This document shows positions 8,155-17,722 of a stretch of DNA of 64,000 nucleotides, piece by piece (position 1 is the stretch's first letter; every line of letters starts with the position of its first letter). The DNA comes from Alphaproteobacteria bacterium (GTDB lineage: Bacteria > Pseudomonadota > Alphaproteobacteria > Sphingomonadales > Kordiimonadaceae): contig SBGU01000034.1 in the NCBI GenBank assembly GCA_006226495.1, forward strand, positions 1 to 64,000, in the 5' to 3' direction. The notes under the pieces are model-generated. The model did no database searches, had not been told where the DNA came from, and was given only the letters and a program-made list of their open reading frames with translations. The translations under genes were made by a program, and so were the position numbers.

Positions 8155-11100
8155 TCAGCCCGCGAGCAGGACATCGGAGATGTCAGATGTGGTGACCCCG
8201 GCCAGGAACACGCTTTCCTCTTCGTCGAGCGTGATCAGCAGGCCGTCAACACCATCGACAATTGCGTCAGATGCGAACCCGCTGAGGCCTGCACCATCGC
8301 TTATGCCCCATGCGGTCAGGTCGAGTGTGTCTTCGTCGATGTTGAAATCGACGACCCGGTCTTCGCCCGCCTGTTGGCCAAAAACGAACCGATCGACACC
8401 GGTGCCACCGGTCAGGGTGTCGTTACCGGCACCACCCCAAAGTGTATCGTTCCCGGCGCCGCCATCAATACTGTCGTCGCCCTGACCATTGTAGATCAGG
8501 TCATCGCCGTCGCCCCCCAACAGTGTATCATCACCCAGGTTGCCATAGAGCGTATCGTTGCCACCGAGGCCCTTCAGATAGTCGTCGTCGGTATTGCCGC
8601 CCAGCCGGTCGTCGCCGCCCGAACCAACCACGACATCGTTGCCGCCGCCGGCCCACAGGTTGTTGGCAAGCGTACCGCTTTCAACCTCTTCGCCGTCGTC
8701 GTAGCGACCGTTGTCGTCAACAAGGTCGTCGTCCCAGCCACCCCCGAGTAAGGTATCGTCGCCAGATCCGCCGACGATGGTGTCCGATCCGTCGACGCCT
8801 GTGTCGCCATTCTCGATCAGGGACTGCCGGGTCTGGCCATCGGTCGCACCATCGCCCACAACAAAATCATTGCCGTCGCCCGTACCGATATGGTCGCCGC
8901 CATCGCCACCGACGACCACGGTCGTGCCGCCGCTTTCACTGTCGACCATGATGATATCGTCGCCGGCACCGCCGTCCAGGGTATCGTTCCCGCCGCCGCC
9001 GGAAATCGTATCAGCACCGCCACCCCCCATGACCGTGTCGTTGCCGGACCCACCCGTATGGACCACACCTTCGACCACGTCGATAACATCGAAACTGACA
9101 TAGGCACCGTGGTTCAGGCCGCCGGTGTCGGTCGCGGTCACCCGCACCGTGACTTCAGCGCCGGCTTCATAGTCAAGCGAAACATCGTCGTTGAGCCAGA
9201 GCTGATTGCCGGTCACATGGAACCGGCCGTCGCTGACACTGTAGGTGACCGCATCACCCTCGGGATCGGTGGCAATGAGCGTGCCGACAAGCACACCGGC
9301 CTGGTTTTCCGTAACCCCGTCGCTCGACAGCGTCAGCGAGGTTGGCGCATCATTGACACTGTTCACATCGATGGTCATGGTCGCGCTGTCGGACCAGGCG
9401 CTGCCATCCGAAATACTGAAGCTGAAACTGCGGGCCGTATCGTCATCGGCCGCGGGCACATAGGTCAGTGTATCAAGATCAGCCACATCAATTTCATCCC
9501 CGGTCTGTACAGGGCTGCCGTCAAGCTGCAGGCTGCCGGCGTCCGGCAGGCTGTCGATGCGGATGGCCAGAACGCTGTCGCCGCTGTCGACATCGGTACC
9601 GCCAAAGTCCGACAGGCTGAAGGCTGTTGTCTGGCCCTCCGTCGCGGAAACCGTGCCGCCCCTGCTGGTTGGCGCGTCATTTTCGCCGGTGATGGTGATT
9701 TCGATATCCTGTGCCGTACCGTCGGACGCGGTGACCGTGAACTGGTCTGCGAGTGTATCGCGCCCGCTGCCCAGCGCCTGCACGTCACCGTTTGTGCCAT
9801 TCAGGTCATAGACCCAGTCGCCATTCGCATCGATCGTCAGGCTGCCATAGGTGCCCTCATGTGTCGCTGGCGTGAAACTGTTGTCTCCGTCTATGTCCGA
9901 AACGGTCGCGGTACCGGCAATGCTGTCTGCGTCCTCCCCGATCTGGCCTGAGAGATCGCCGCCGATGCTGGCGGCATCATTGTCGCCGTTGATCGTGATT
10001 TCGATATCCTGTTCCGTGCCGTCCGAGGCATATACGGTGAAGGTTTCCGACAGACTGTCGGTCGCGCCCAAGGCCTGAACGTCGGCGTTTGCAGTGTCGA
10101 GATCGTAGCTCCAGTCGCCATTCGCATCGATGCTGAACTGGCCGTAGGCTCCGTCCAGCGTGCTGGTCTGGAAGCTGTCCACGTCGTCTACGTCCGACAC
10201 GGTGGCGCTGCCGGAAAGGCTCTCTTCGTCTTCACCGATCGTGCCGGACAGGTCGCCACCGAATGTCGCGGCATCATTCAGCCCGACAATGATGACCCGA
10301 ATTTCCTGTTCCGTGCCATCGGCGGCTGTAACGGTGAACTGTTCCGTCAGGCGTGCGCGCTCCTCAAGGGACTGCACATCGGTGCTGGTATTGTCGAGAC
10401 TGTAGAGCCAGTCGCCATTTTCGGCCATGGTCAGTGTGCCATAGGAGCCTTCCAGCGTGGCTGCCGTGAAGCTGTCGGGCCCGTCCACATCCGAAACGGT
10501 CGCCGTTCCGCCAATTGTGGCGTCGCCTTCATAAAGCCCGTTTGTCAGCGTGCCGCCGAAGGTGGCATCGTCGTTGGCCCCCTGGATGGTGATGGTAATG
10601 TCCTGTTCGGTCCCGTCCGCTGCCGTGACTGTGACACTGTCGCCAAGCGTATCGCCGGACAGCAGGGCTTCAACATCACTGTTCGCCCCGTCAAGGCTGT
10701 AGGTCCAGTCGCCGTTGGCGTCGATGACCATCTCGCCATAGGTGCCTTCAAGCGTGTCGGCGGTGAAAAGGTCTGCACTGTCGACATCGCTGACCGACGC
10801 ACTGCCGCCCACAGTGCTGTTTTCCTCGCCGATAGTGGCCGAAAGGTCGCCGTTGAAGGTGGCCGGCGTGTTTTCCCCATGAATGCTAATGGCGATTTGT
10901 TGTTCGGTCCCGTCCGCAGCGGATACTGTTACCGTGTCGCCCAGGGTGTCGCCAACACGCAGCGCCTGCACGTCGGAGTTTGCGCTGTCGAGGCTGTAAG
11001 TCCAGTCGCCGTTTGCGTCGATGACAAGTTGGCCATATGTGCCATCAAGCGTGTCAGCGACAAAGGCGTTGGCACCGTCGGGGTCATTCACGGTCGCCTC

Positions 11101-12849
11101 GCCGCTGACACTTTCGTCGAACTCGTCAATATTGGCCGTCAGGTCGCCGCCGAACGAAGCATCATCGTCGGCGCCATTGATGGTGATGGTGATATCCTGG
11201 TTGGCGCCGTCCGCGGTCTGGATGGTCACCACATCGGTCAGGGTTTCGCCTGCCTTCAGCGCCTGCACATCGCTGTTGCTTTCGTCCAGGTCATAGGACC
11301 AGTCGCCGTTATAGGATGTCCCCATCCGGCCATAACGACCGTCATAATAGGCACCAGACAGGCTTTCCGTGCCGTCCGGGTCGGTCACGGTCAGATGGCC
11401 GGTCGCGGTGCCCGTGCTGTCCTCGTCGATGTTGCCGGTACTATCGCCAGTGATGACCACGGGGTCATCGACGCCATTGATGGTAATGGTGATATCCTGT
11501 TCCGTGCCGTCGGCGGAGGTAACGGTGATTATGTCGTCAAGGTTGTTGCCTTCGGTCTGGCCGTCCACAATTGTGTTGGTTTCATCCAGGTCGTAGGACC
11601 AGTCGCCATTGGCGTCGATGGTCAGGGTGCCGTAGCTGCCGACGATGGTGTCTGGGGTGAACTGTTCGTCGTCCGTGCCGTCCTCGTCGGAAATGGTAAG
11701 GTGCCCGGTAATGGTGCCGGTATCGTTTTCGCCAATGCTGCCATCCGTGTTGCCGCCGATCACGGCGGCTGTGTTGATTACACCCTGTGCACCGATACCG
11801 TCGGCAACGCCCGTCGTTTCCGGGAAGCGGATCCTGCCACCGCTGCCGGTTGTGCCGGTTGTCAGCGCCCCGCCCTCGACACCGTTCACGGTGTCTGTAT
11901 CGGCAAATATCTCGTCGAGATTGCTGGTAATGGTCGCACTTTCACCGGTTGTGCCGGAAATTGTGCCGCTGAAAACGTTGGTCCCGACCAGGGTTATGGT
12001 CGAGTTGGAGGTATAGGTGAAGGCGGCGAGGTGGTCCGCGCCGGCGATAGCCGTGTTTTCCAAACTCACGTCGGACTGATAGAAACTGGCCTCGGCAGTG
12101 CGATTGCCGGTGACAGTGCTGTCTGCGACCGTGCCGGTGCTGTAGTAGGGATAAAAGCCATAGCCGCCGTTGAAAGCCACAACCATATTGCTGATTGTCA
12201 TGTCGGCATAGTTCAGCAGTACTCCTGACCCGCTGTTTCCCGACACACTGATGTCGGTGAGGGTCACGGTCGCATGGTCGCTGCTGATGCCATAGACTCG
12301 GATGCCGAAGCCGGTATTGTCCTCGATCCGTGTGCCCGAGATGGTCAGGGACGGCCCGTCGTTGAAGTCGCCAACAATATAGACCACGGCCGCACTTTCG
12401 GGAACCGGGTCGATGATCTGGCTCGTGTTCCCGTGAATGACACTGTTGGTAATGGTGACATCCAGCCCGGTCGCGCGGCCATAGATTGCGGCGCCATACC
12501 TTGCGTTGCCGCCGGTCAGGTCGAGACCGTCGAAGGTTGCTGTCACATCCTGCTGGACCTCGAAAATGCCCGACTGGTCGTCGGCGTCGATGGTGATGTC
12601 GGGCACACCGTTGTCGTCCAGGTCCCCGTCGATCGTGAGGTCTTCCGACACCACCAGCGACGTACCGCCTAGGGTGATGGTGCCGCCCGACAGGCTGTCC
12701 GCGAACGTGATGGTGTCGGCATCGCTTCCCGCGTTCGCGATGGCCAGTGCTTCGCGGAGCGACAGGCCGGCGCCATCATTGTTTTCCGTGGCGAGGTCGG
12801 TCGAACCGGCGTCTTCGTCATCGAGTGTGGTTACGATCAGGTCGGTCAT
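8155..12849 (-). CDS. Giant secreted CSLREA / beta-helix / VCBS / cadherin-like / RTX protein
   Basis: This is a 1564-residue acidic, repeat-built protein. Residues 28-39 (GLSLREALAIAN) form the CSLREA-type start motif, and 60-350 look like a right-handed beta-helix with repeated Asn/Gly turns. Seven VCBS repeats of about 99 residues fill 357-1058 (recurring DANGDWxYxLD and DGTEQDI). Two cadherin-like domains follow at about 1060-1255. RTX nonapeptides (GGxGxDxLx) run at about 1266-1485, and the last 80 residues have the DRFVFGQ and VVDFN pattern of type I secretion substrates. There is no Sec signal, which fits type I export with Ca2+-driven folding outside the cell. No ABC exporter, membrane-fusion protein or TolC gene is in the window. 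A role in adhesion or biofilm is the usual family expectation. The upstream gap carries CCTGCCA motifs. Confidence 0.9.
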   Translation of the reverse strand: MTDLIVTTLDDEDAGSTDLATENNDGAGLSLREALAIANAGSDADTITFADSLSGGTITLGGTSLVVSEDLTIDGDLDDNGVPDITIDADDQSGIFEVQQDVTATFDGLDLTGGNARYGAAIYGRATGLDVTITNSVIHGNTSQIIDPVPESAAVVYIVGDFNDGPSLTISGTRIEDNTGFGIRVYGISSDHATVTLTDISVSGNSGSGVLLNYADMTISNMVVAFNGGYGFYPYYSTGTVADSTVTGNRTAEASFYQSDVSLENTAIAGADHLAAFTYTSNSTITLVGTNVFSGTISGTTGESATITSNLDEIFADTDTVNGVEGGALTTGTTGSGGRIRFPETTGVADGIGAQGVINTAAVIGGNTDGSIGENDTGTITGHLTISDEDGTDDEQFTPDTIVGSYGTLTIDANGDWSYDLDETNTIVDGQTEGNNLDDIITVTSADGTEQDITITINGVDDPVVITGDSTGNIDEDSTGTATGHLTVTDPDGTESLSGAYYDGRYGRMGTSYNGDWSYDLDESNSDVQALKAGETLTDVVTIQTADGANQDITITINGADDDASFGGDLTANIDEFDESVSGEATVNDPDGANAFVADTLDGTYGQLVIDANGDWTYSLDSANSDVQALRVGDTLGDTVTVSAADGTEQQIAISIHGENTPATFNGDLSATIGEENSTVGGSASVSDVDSADLFTADTLEGTYGEMVIDANGDWTYSLDGANSDVEALLSGDTLGDSVTVTAADGTEQDITITIQGANDDATFGGTLTNGLYEGDATIGGTATVSDVDGPDSFTAATLEGSYGTLTMAENGDWLYSLDNTSTDVQSLEERARLTEQFTVTAADGTEQEIRVIIVGLNDAATFGGDLSGTIGEDEESLSGSATVSDVDDVDSFQTSTLDGAYGQFSIDANGDWSYDLDTANADVQALGATDSLSETFTVYASDGTEQDIEITINGDNDAASIGGDLSGQIGEDADSIAGTATVSDIDGDNSFTPATHEGTYGSLTIDANGDWVYDLNGTNGDVQALGSGRDTLADQFTVTASDGTAQDIEITITGENDAPTSRGGTVSATEGQTTAFSLSDFGGTDVDSGDSVLAIRIDSLPDAGSLQLDGSPVQTGDEIDVADLDTLTYVPAADDDTARSFSFSISDGSAWSDSATMTIDVNSVNDAPTSLTLSSDGVTENQAGVLVGTLIATDPEGDAVTYSVSDGRFHVTGNQLWLNDDVSLDYEAGAEVTVRVTATDTGGLNHGAYVSFDVIDVVEGVVHTGGSGNDTVMGGGGADTISGGGGNDTLDGGAGDDIIMVDSESGGTTVVVGGDGGDHIGTGDGNDFVVGDGATDGQTRQSLIENGDTGVDGSDTIVGGSGDDTLLGGGWDDDLVDDNGRYDDGEEVESGTLANNLWAGGGNDVVVGSGGDDRLGGNTDDDYLKGLGGNDTLYGNLGDDTLLGGDGDDLIYNGQGDDSIDGGAGNDTLWGGAGNDTLTGGTGVDRFVFGQQAGEDRVVDFNIDEDTLDLTAWGISDGAGLSGFASDAIVDGVDGLLITLDEEESVFLAGVTTSDISDVLLAG
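8395..9054 (-). repeat. RTX calcium-binding nonapeptide coding repeats
   Basis: Tandem GGxGxDxUx-coding units (for example GGGGNDTLDGGAGDD and GNLGDDTLLGGDGDD) encode the Ca2+-binding beta-roll of the giant protein. The array is interrupted by a less regular stretch around residues 1300-1400. Confidence 0.85.
9676..11781 (-). repeat. Seven tandem VCBS-domain coding repeats (about 300 bp each)
   Basis: Seven units of about 297-320 bp each encode one VCBS domain (protein residues 357-1058). Units 3 to 7 are the most alike, sharing the segment coding for DANGDW and DGTEQDI. They diverge enough that recent slippage is unlikely for most units, but this is still a plausible region for copy-number change between strains. 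Confidence 0.85.
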
Positions 12850-13370
12850 GGTCTTGTTTCCCCTCAGGCGTGCTCTTGTTGGTGGCCGGCTGTCCGGCTT
12901 GTCGGGCCGGTGCCCCGGTTGGGGGCAGACGGGCCTTCATGGAACCCGCAAAGATTGTGTGTTTCGCAACCGAACATTCCTGGTGCCCCCCTGTGTTCGC
13001 TGAATGCCGGCGGCAGCCGGATATCTGCCGGCGCCGCATTCAAAAAGCTTTCATGGCCGCGAGAAAAAATCCTGCCAACGGCGTCGGATTTCCTGCCATG
13101 TCAGAAATGACGGGCCAGAATGGCAGGAATTTACGGACCAGGCCCGATGGGTGCGTTCACCCGACGTGCATTAAGTTTCCTATTGATTTTACTTGTGTTT
13201 TTCATGCCCGGCATTGTCGGGGCTTGGACATTTGCGCTCAATCACGTTCGCTATACATTGCGTTCCGGAAACGCTACACTCCGTCCCGGCATGGAAAGGG
13301 AACAACGTGGGGGAACGGCTTTGCAGTCGCACGTTGCCAGGAGTTGAATAAACCACAGGAAGGGGGGACA
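12850..13370. promoter_or_regulatory. Divergent regulatory region between RTX gene and AraC gene
   Basis: About 520 bp without a gene separates the two divergent starts, so it should hold both promoters. Visible structure is a pair of direct CCTGCCA motifs at 13071 and 13092, exactly 21 bp apart, plus one inverted copy (TGGCAGG) at 13121-13127. The AraC start at 13371 has a strong ribosome-binding site (AGGAAGGGGGG). Confidence 0.5.
13071..13127 (+). promoter_or_regulatory. Putative AraC-type operator: CCTGCCA direct repeat (21-bp spacing) plus inverted copy
   Basis: CCTGCCA occurs at 13071-13077 and 13092-13098 with two-helical-turn spacing, and its reverse complement at 13121-13127. AraC-family dimers commonly bind direct repeats about 21 bp apart. 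The same motif recurs at 15572-15627, at 17880 and, with variation, at 19317-19345. Which of the three AraC proteins binds is not known. Confidence 0.45.
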
Positions 13371-14468
13371 ATGTCCGGCGGGACCGAGCTGATCGAACGC
13401 TCTCATTTCACAACCTCGGCGCTTGAAGAGCGTCATCGTTTTGATGCCTGGAAAGACAGCATTTCGGTGCTTTTCGACGTTGCCCCTACGGCGCAGACCA
13501 TCGACGTGAATTTCGATGCCGACGTGCAAAGTTTCATGGTCGGCAGCCTGATGGCCGCCAAATGCCGCTGCCGGGTGCAAACATTTGAACGCAGTCAACG
13601 CACCATCGCACGCGATGGCATGGACCATCTGCTGGTGCAGTTTTATCGGGTTGGCGGCAATATCATCAAGACCCGGGACGATTTTGTTGAAGTCGGCCCT
13701 GGCGACATCCAGATTGTCGACATGGCGCAGGAACTGAAAACGTTCGCCCATGACCAGGGGCATCTGGCGGATGCCCGGCCCGCAGGCCGCGAGTTCGAGA
13801 ATGTCAGCCTTATTATAGCGCGCGACCGGCTCGAGCCACTGGTGCCGTCGGTGCATGGGCTGCATCTGACCCTGCTGCGTGCGGGCACGCCGCTCAATAC
13901 AATCCTGCGCACCTATATCATGAACCTCTACAGCGGCGCCGACAGCCTGACGCGCGAGGAGGCCGACCGGCTGGTCAAACCCACCGCCGAGTTGCTGGCC
14001 GCCACCTTGGGGCAGGTTCCTGACGTGGTGGAACAGGCGCGAGATACGCTCAATGAAGCCGTGTTGCTGGCAGTGAAAAAGTTTATCGAACGGCATCTGG
14101 CGAACCCGGCGCTCGGACCCGAGATGATCTCGAAGGCCATGGGTATCTCAAGAACCGGCCTGTTCCGGGCATGTGCTCCGCTGGGTGGTGTTATGGCTTT
14201 CATCCGGGAGCGCAGGCTTCTGAAGGCCCGGCGGCTTTTGTGCCGACCCGCTGCCGGGGCATCCGTCAAGCGGGTCGCCTATGCTCTCGGTTTTTCCGAC
14301 CCCAGCAGTTTTGCCCGTGCGTTCCGGCGCCAGTTCGGGTACGCGCCAGCCGAAACCCGGGACCTGCACCGCGCCGGTGCCGAAAGCTGGAACCGGCCCG
14401 GGGGAGCTGATCGCGATCCGGTTGGAGATCGCAATTACGAATACTGGATGATGAATCTGGTGATGTAA
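13371..14468 (+). CDS. AraC-family transcriptional regulator (AraC_binding_2-like sensor domain)
   Basis: This 365-residue regulator has an N-terminal cupin-like domain of the AraC_binding_2 type (LVQFYRVGGNIIKTRDD, VEVGPGDIQIVDMAQELKT) at about residues 60-190. The C-terminal double helix-turn-helix spans about 250-345 (ARRLLCR, VKRVAYALGFSDPSSFARAF, FGYAPAETR). I placed the start at the ATG preceded by AGGAAGGGGGGACA; the frame is open further upstream but has no coding character there. It diverges from the giant RTX gene and faces the papain-like gene tail to tail with 7 bp between. It probably regulates a neighbour; the inducer is unknown. Confidence 0.85.
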   Translation: MSGGTELIERSHFTTSALEERHRFDAWKDSISVLFDVAPTAQTIDVNFDADVQSFMVGSLMAAKCRCRVQTFERSQRTIARDGMDHLLVQFYRVGGNIIKTRDDFVEVGPGDIQIVDMAQELKTFAHDQGHLADARPAGREFENVSLIIARDRLEPLVPSVHGLHLTLLRAGTPLNTILRTYIMNLYSGADSLTREEADRLVKPTAELLAATLGQVPDVVEQARDTLNEAVLLAVKKFIERHLANPALGPEMISKAMGISRTGLFRACAPLGGVMAFIRERRLLKARRLLCRPAAGASVKRVAYALGFSDPSSFARAFRRQFGYAPAETRDLHRAGAESWNRPGGADRDPVGDRNYEYWMMNLVM

Positions 14469-14475
14469 GCTGCTG

Positions 14476-15483
14476 TCAGGCTGTGGGGCGGTCCATATCG
14501 CCCAGAAGGAAGGTGCTCACCGACCGTTCCAGGTCGGACGGGGTGTAAAGCACACTGTCGTTCACCAGAGCCATGGCCACCTCGACACTGCGCAGATGCT
14601 TTTGCGGTTCGAGATCCGCAAGTGCCTGGCCCAGCCTGCGCACGTCGGCCTCCAGTTCGCGCGGCAACTCCGACCCTGTGCTGGCGGGCGCTGACGCTGG
14701 CGCGGCAACCGGTACGGTCTGGCGGCTGATATGGTAGGTGCCCTTGTCGTCGGCGTCGTTGAAACATACGGCCACCGTTTCCGAGCAGACAAGTTCATGA
14801 TCCTTGCGCAGATGGTCGAGCGCTCGCTGAAACAGATCCACCAGCAACAGCCGCACGGCGTCGTCGCCACCCGCAAGTGTGAACAGAAGCTTGCGCATCT
14901 TCTCGCCGATCAACTGGTCGAGCGCGGCCTTTACGGTTTCGAGTACCGCGCCCTCTCCATCGCGGAACAGGCACCAGATTGCGAGAAGGCCGGCATGGAA
15001 ATAACCATAGGCGATTTTGCCATCGTGGCGCAGCCTGTCGGCCACCGCGACCACGGGGGCGGCCGGCAGGCTCGGGTCGCCCAGTGCCACAGCACCCTTG
15101 TGGAAACGCACAACGGTGACCGGCCTGTAACGATAATCCGACAGGGGCTGCCACTGGATACCGCTCGTGCCTGCCTCAACCACGATTTTTTCATCGCCCT
15201 CCAGCCCGACAATGGCAGCATGGAAATAGCGGTTGCGGTCAAAAACCGTGATGGCCCAATCGATCAGCGGCCCGAGTTTCCTGAAGTTTTCAGCCCGTTC
15301 GTCGTCACTATAATTCTTCCAGTGCCACCAGTAGCCGACCGCGTCATACATCAGCCCCAACAGGCGTTTCGCTTCATCAAGTATCGTTGGCGCGGGCACA
15401 TATTGCAGCAGCAGGATATCCCCCGGCATCACATCTGCGTTGCTGATCCGGGTTTCGGTGAAACTTGTGCCCTTGTCCGCCAT
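14476..15483 (-). CDS. Permuted NlpC/P60-like (YiiX/LRAT-type) papain-fold protein
   Basis: This 335-residue protein carries the order of catalytic residues seen in circularly permuted NlpC/P60 enzymes. MPGDILLLQY opens the domain, His88 sits in YFHAAIV, Glu103 in VVEAG, and the nucleophile Cys233 in ELVCSETVAVCF. Between them lies an unusually long helical insertion (about residues 140-225). No signal peptide is visible, so it is probably cytoplasmic unless exported by another route. Such enzymes act as amidases, thioesterases or acyltransferases; the substrate cannot be read here. The region upstream of its start carries four CCTGYCA-type motifs, so it is probably controlled by one of the neighbouring AraC proteins. 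Confidence 0.6.
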   Translation of the reverse strand: MADKGTSFTETRISNADVMPGDILLLQYVPAPTILDEAKRLLGLMYDAVGYWWHWKNYSDDERAENFRKLGPLIDWAITVFDRNRYFHAAIVGLEGDEKIVVEAGTSGIQWQPLSDYRYRPVTVVRFHKGAVALGDPSLPAAPVVAVADRLRHDGKIAYGYFHAGLLAIWCLFRDGEGAVLETVKAALDQLIGEKMRKLLFTLAGGDDAVRLLLVDLFQRALDHLRKDHELVCSETVAVCFNDADDKGTYHISRQTVPVAAPASAPASTGSELPRELEADVRRLGQALADLEPQKHLRSVEVAMALVNDSVLYTPSDLERSVSTFLLGDMDRPTA

Positions 15484-15571
15484 GGTATGGTCCTTCTTTC
15501 ATGTGGTGCGTCGTCGTTTGATGGCCGCTGCTGCCGCTCATTGCCACAGTTCCAGAGTTGGCGGGGAAAAT

Positions 15572-15627
15572 CCTGTCAGAGGTCGGGGAAATCCTGCCGT
15601 GGCAGGAATATCGCCCCAATTGGCAGA
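15572..15627 (-). promoter_or_regulatory. Putative AraC-type operator before the papain-like gene
   Basis: Two plus-strand motifs, CCTGTCA at 15572 and CCTGCCG at 15593, are 21 bp apart. Two minus-strand copies, TGGCAGG at 15600 and TGGCAGA at 15621, are also 21 bp apart. The minus-strand pair points to the gene starting at 15483, some 115-145 bp away. The middle copies form the palindrome CCTGCCGTGGCAGG. Confidence 0.45.
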
Positions 15628-15649
15628 AAATTCGGGACATTCCCGCGCG

Positions 15650-17722
15650 TCAGGACAGGAGTTCCGACGGTGTCTTGCCATATTTTTTCTGGAACAGTTT
15701 GGTGAAATAGCTGACATCGCGGAAGCCGCTTTTGTAAGCCGCTTCCGAAACATTGGCTGCCCGTGCGACGAGCAGCTTGTGGCCATGTTCGAGCCTGAGC
15801 GCGCGGATCAGGGCCGCCGGTGTCTGTGCGGTCAGGTTCACAACGCGCCGGTGCAACTGGCGTGTGCTCACGGCCATGGCGTCTGCCAGTTCGCCAACCT
15901 GGAAATTGAAATCGCCCAGGTTGGCGTCGATCACATCCATGAGCTTCTGTTCGAACACCTGATCCTTGGACAGGAGATCCGGGTCCAGTTTCCGGGCCGC
16001 CTCGATGGTCCGGTACTGGATTTCGGCTTCCAACAGGTCGGTCTGTTCATCCGCCCGCTGACGCGCATCATCGAGCGAGCGGATCATGGCATTGAAGCCT
16101 TCGGCGATATCGGTAACTTCGTCCTGAATGCCCACATCCAGCCGGTGGTCGAGATTGCCTTCATCCACTTCGCGAAGGCCGGCACGAATGCGATCCAGCG
16201 GCAGGACCAACAGCCGGGTCAGGTAGGGCCGCAGCAGAAGCACCAGGAGCGCCGTGAAAATTGTCAGCATCAATGCCAGCGGCGCCAGCCGTTCATGGGT
16301 TGCGAGCCTGCGTCCGAATGCCAGGTCGAACCACAGGGCGCCGGTGCTGCTGGCCACCGGCATATCGGCCATGGCAAGTCTGCCGGTTGGCCAGTGGCTG
16401 CCGTCATGAATGCCGATGGCATTCGCACGCCGGAGCGACGCCCGAAGGGGGAAGGCACCATAATCGAACTTCAGGCCACCATCGGGATATAGGTCAGCCT
16501 GAAAGGCCACGACAGGCTGGCCGCCGCGTGTGGCAGGCGCGCGCATCCACACCACGCGCTGCACGCCATCAAGCTGGCCGACATAAATGTCGAAACGTTC
16601 GCCCGGCATGCAAAAGACTGCAATCAAGGGCGCGGTGTGACGACAGCGGGAGGCGTCCCACAGGCCCATGGCGCTGGCGTCTGTGCTGTCGGTGGGCACA
16701 AGCTGCCCGTTCGGGAGTATATCCAGCCGATCATAGGTACGGCCATAGAAAGGAAAGGAAAACGGCAGGGCGATATTGACCGCTAGGTCGGGCCCTGGCG
16801 CCTGGCGCACCAGCGGCACTGTTTCCGGAACTCCTGCTACGGAGCGGGCTTCATAGCCGTCCGCACCTGGTTTTATTTCGATGCTGCCATGACGCAAGGT
16901 CGCTACATCCTGCCCGCGCAGGCGGGGTTCGTTGGAAAAGAACATCAGTACCACCGCGACAAAGACGGTCAGCAACAAGGCAGACAACATGCTGGTGATA
17001 CGGGCGGCCAGGTTGGCGCGCCGCTCGATGAAGGCCAGGAAAGTGACCACCATGCCGGCCACGATCAGCAGGTTGTTGGCGAAAAAGAAGGCCAGCACAA
17101 ATTCGCGCGGCATGTCGGGCATGCGCGACAGGATCGGCGTGAAACAACTGATCAGACGCAGGACTGTTGTGAACAGGAAACCGACCATCGCCTTGTCGGT
17201 ATCGCCGATTGTGGACCATGCAACGCGGGCCCGGACAAGGCCGGACAGATTGACGCGATGGCGGCGCAGTTCGCGGACGAAGATCACAATCGGCCAGCAA
17301 AACAGGATAATCGGCAAGAACAACAACTGGCCATAAACCGGTGCGGTATAGTCAAGGCCCGCGACAAGTGCATAACCGAACCCCGCACCCCATGCCAGGC
17401 ACGCAGCCGACACCGCCCAACGATAGTGCCTGTGTGCGGCGGTGCCACCAAGGCCTGCAACCGCATAACAAAGCTCGCCATAAAGCAGCGCCGCTATCAG
17501 GATGGTTGGATATTCAAGATAGAAGAACGGGCGAGACCCGGGCTGGTAATAGGCTTCGTCCATAAAGACACTGACAATGAACAGGATGCTGGCAACCAGA
17601 TGCCATAGAAGCCAGGTTCGGCGCGCATCAGGATGGGTGCTGCGGGCGACCTCTATCAGCGCAGTGGTCAGCAGCAATAGCACTGCCAGGCACAGCAGTG
17701 AAAAATGCGTGAGCAATATCAC
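15650..17722 (-). CDS. Transmembrane one-component regulator: multi-TM + periplasmic domain + HAMP + AraC HTH
   Basis: This 690-residue protein is a regulator built into the inner membrane. About eight hydrophobic segments fill residues 4-263. Residues 264-477 should be periplasmic and contain a beta-sandwich-like stretch (LPFSFPFYGRTYDRLDILPN) of the kind found in nidogen-like and peptidase-associated domains. A last transmembrane helix (APLALMLTIFTALLVLLL) leads into a HAMP domain (about 500-553, LDRIRAGLREVDEGNLDHRL) and a coiled coil. The C-terminal AraC helix-turn-helix spans 590-688 (VGELADAMAVSTRQLHRRVV, YKSGFRDVSYFTKLFQKKYG). No histidine kinase or receiver domain is present, so it probably senses outside and binds DNA directly. 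CCTGYCA motifs lie just upstream and downstream. Confidence 0.8.
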   Translation of the reverse strand: MILLTHFSLLCLAVLLLLTTALIEVARSTHPDARRTWLLWHLVASILFIVSVFMDEAYYQPGSRPFFYLEYPTILIAALLYGELCYAVAGLGGTAAHRHYRWAVSAACLAWGAGFGYALVAGLDYTAPVYGQLLFLPIILFCWPIVIFVRELRRHRVNLSGLVRARVAWSTIGDTDKAMVGFLFTTVLRLISCFTPILSRMPDMPREFVLAFFFANNLLIVAGMVVTFLAFIERRANLAARITSMLSALLLTVFVAVVLMFFSNEPRLRGQDVATLRHGSIEIKPGADGYEARSVAGVPETVPLVRQAPGPDLAVNIALPFSFPFYGRTYDRLDILPNGQLVPTDSTDASAMGLWDASRCRHTAPLIAVFCMPGERFDIYVGQLDGVQRVVWMRAPATRGGQPVVAFQADLYPDGGLKFDYGAFPLRASLRRANAIGIHDGSHWPTGRLAMADMPVASSTGALWFDLAFGRRLATHERLAPLALMLTIFTALLVLLLRPYLTRLLVLPLDRIRAGLREVDEGNLDHRLDVGIQDEVTDIAEGFNAMIRSLDDARQRADEQTDLLEAEIQYRTIEAARKLDPDLLSKDQVFEQKLMDVIDANLGDFNFQVGELADAMAVSTRQLHRRVVNLTAQTPAALIRALRLEHGHKLLVARAANVSEAAYKSGFRDVSYFTKLFQKKYGKTPSELLS

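Noticed and set aside
9676-11781. Regular repeats considered as a CRISPR array
   Set aside because: Period is about 300 bp, repeats are coding and encode VCBS domains.
8890-12228. Long open frames on the plus strand opposite the RTX/VCBS gene
   Set aside because: They mirror the repetitive codons of the true gene, have no ribosome-binding sites and no recognisable protein features.
12747-13370. Upstream extension of the AraC frame
   Set aside because: No coding character; the ATG at 13371 has a strong ribosome-binding site and a normal family N-terminus.
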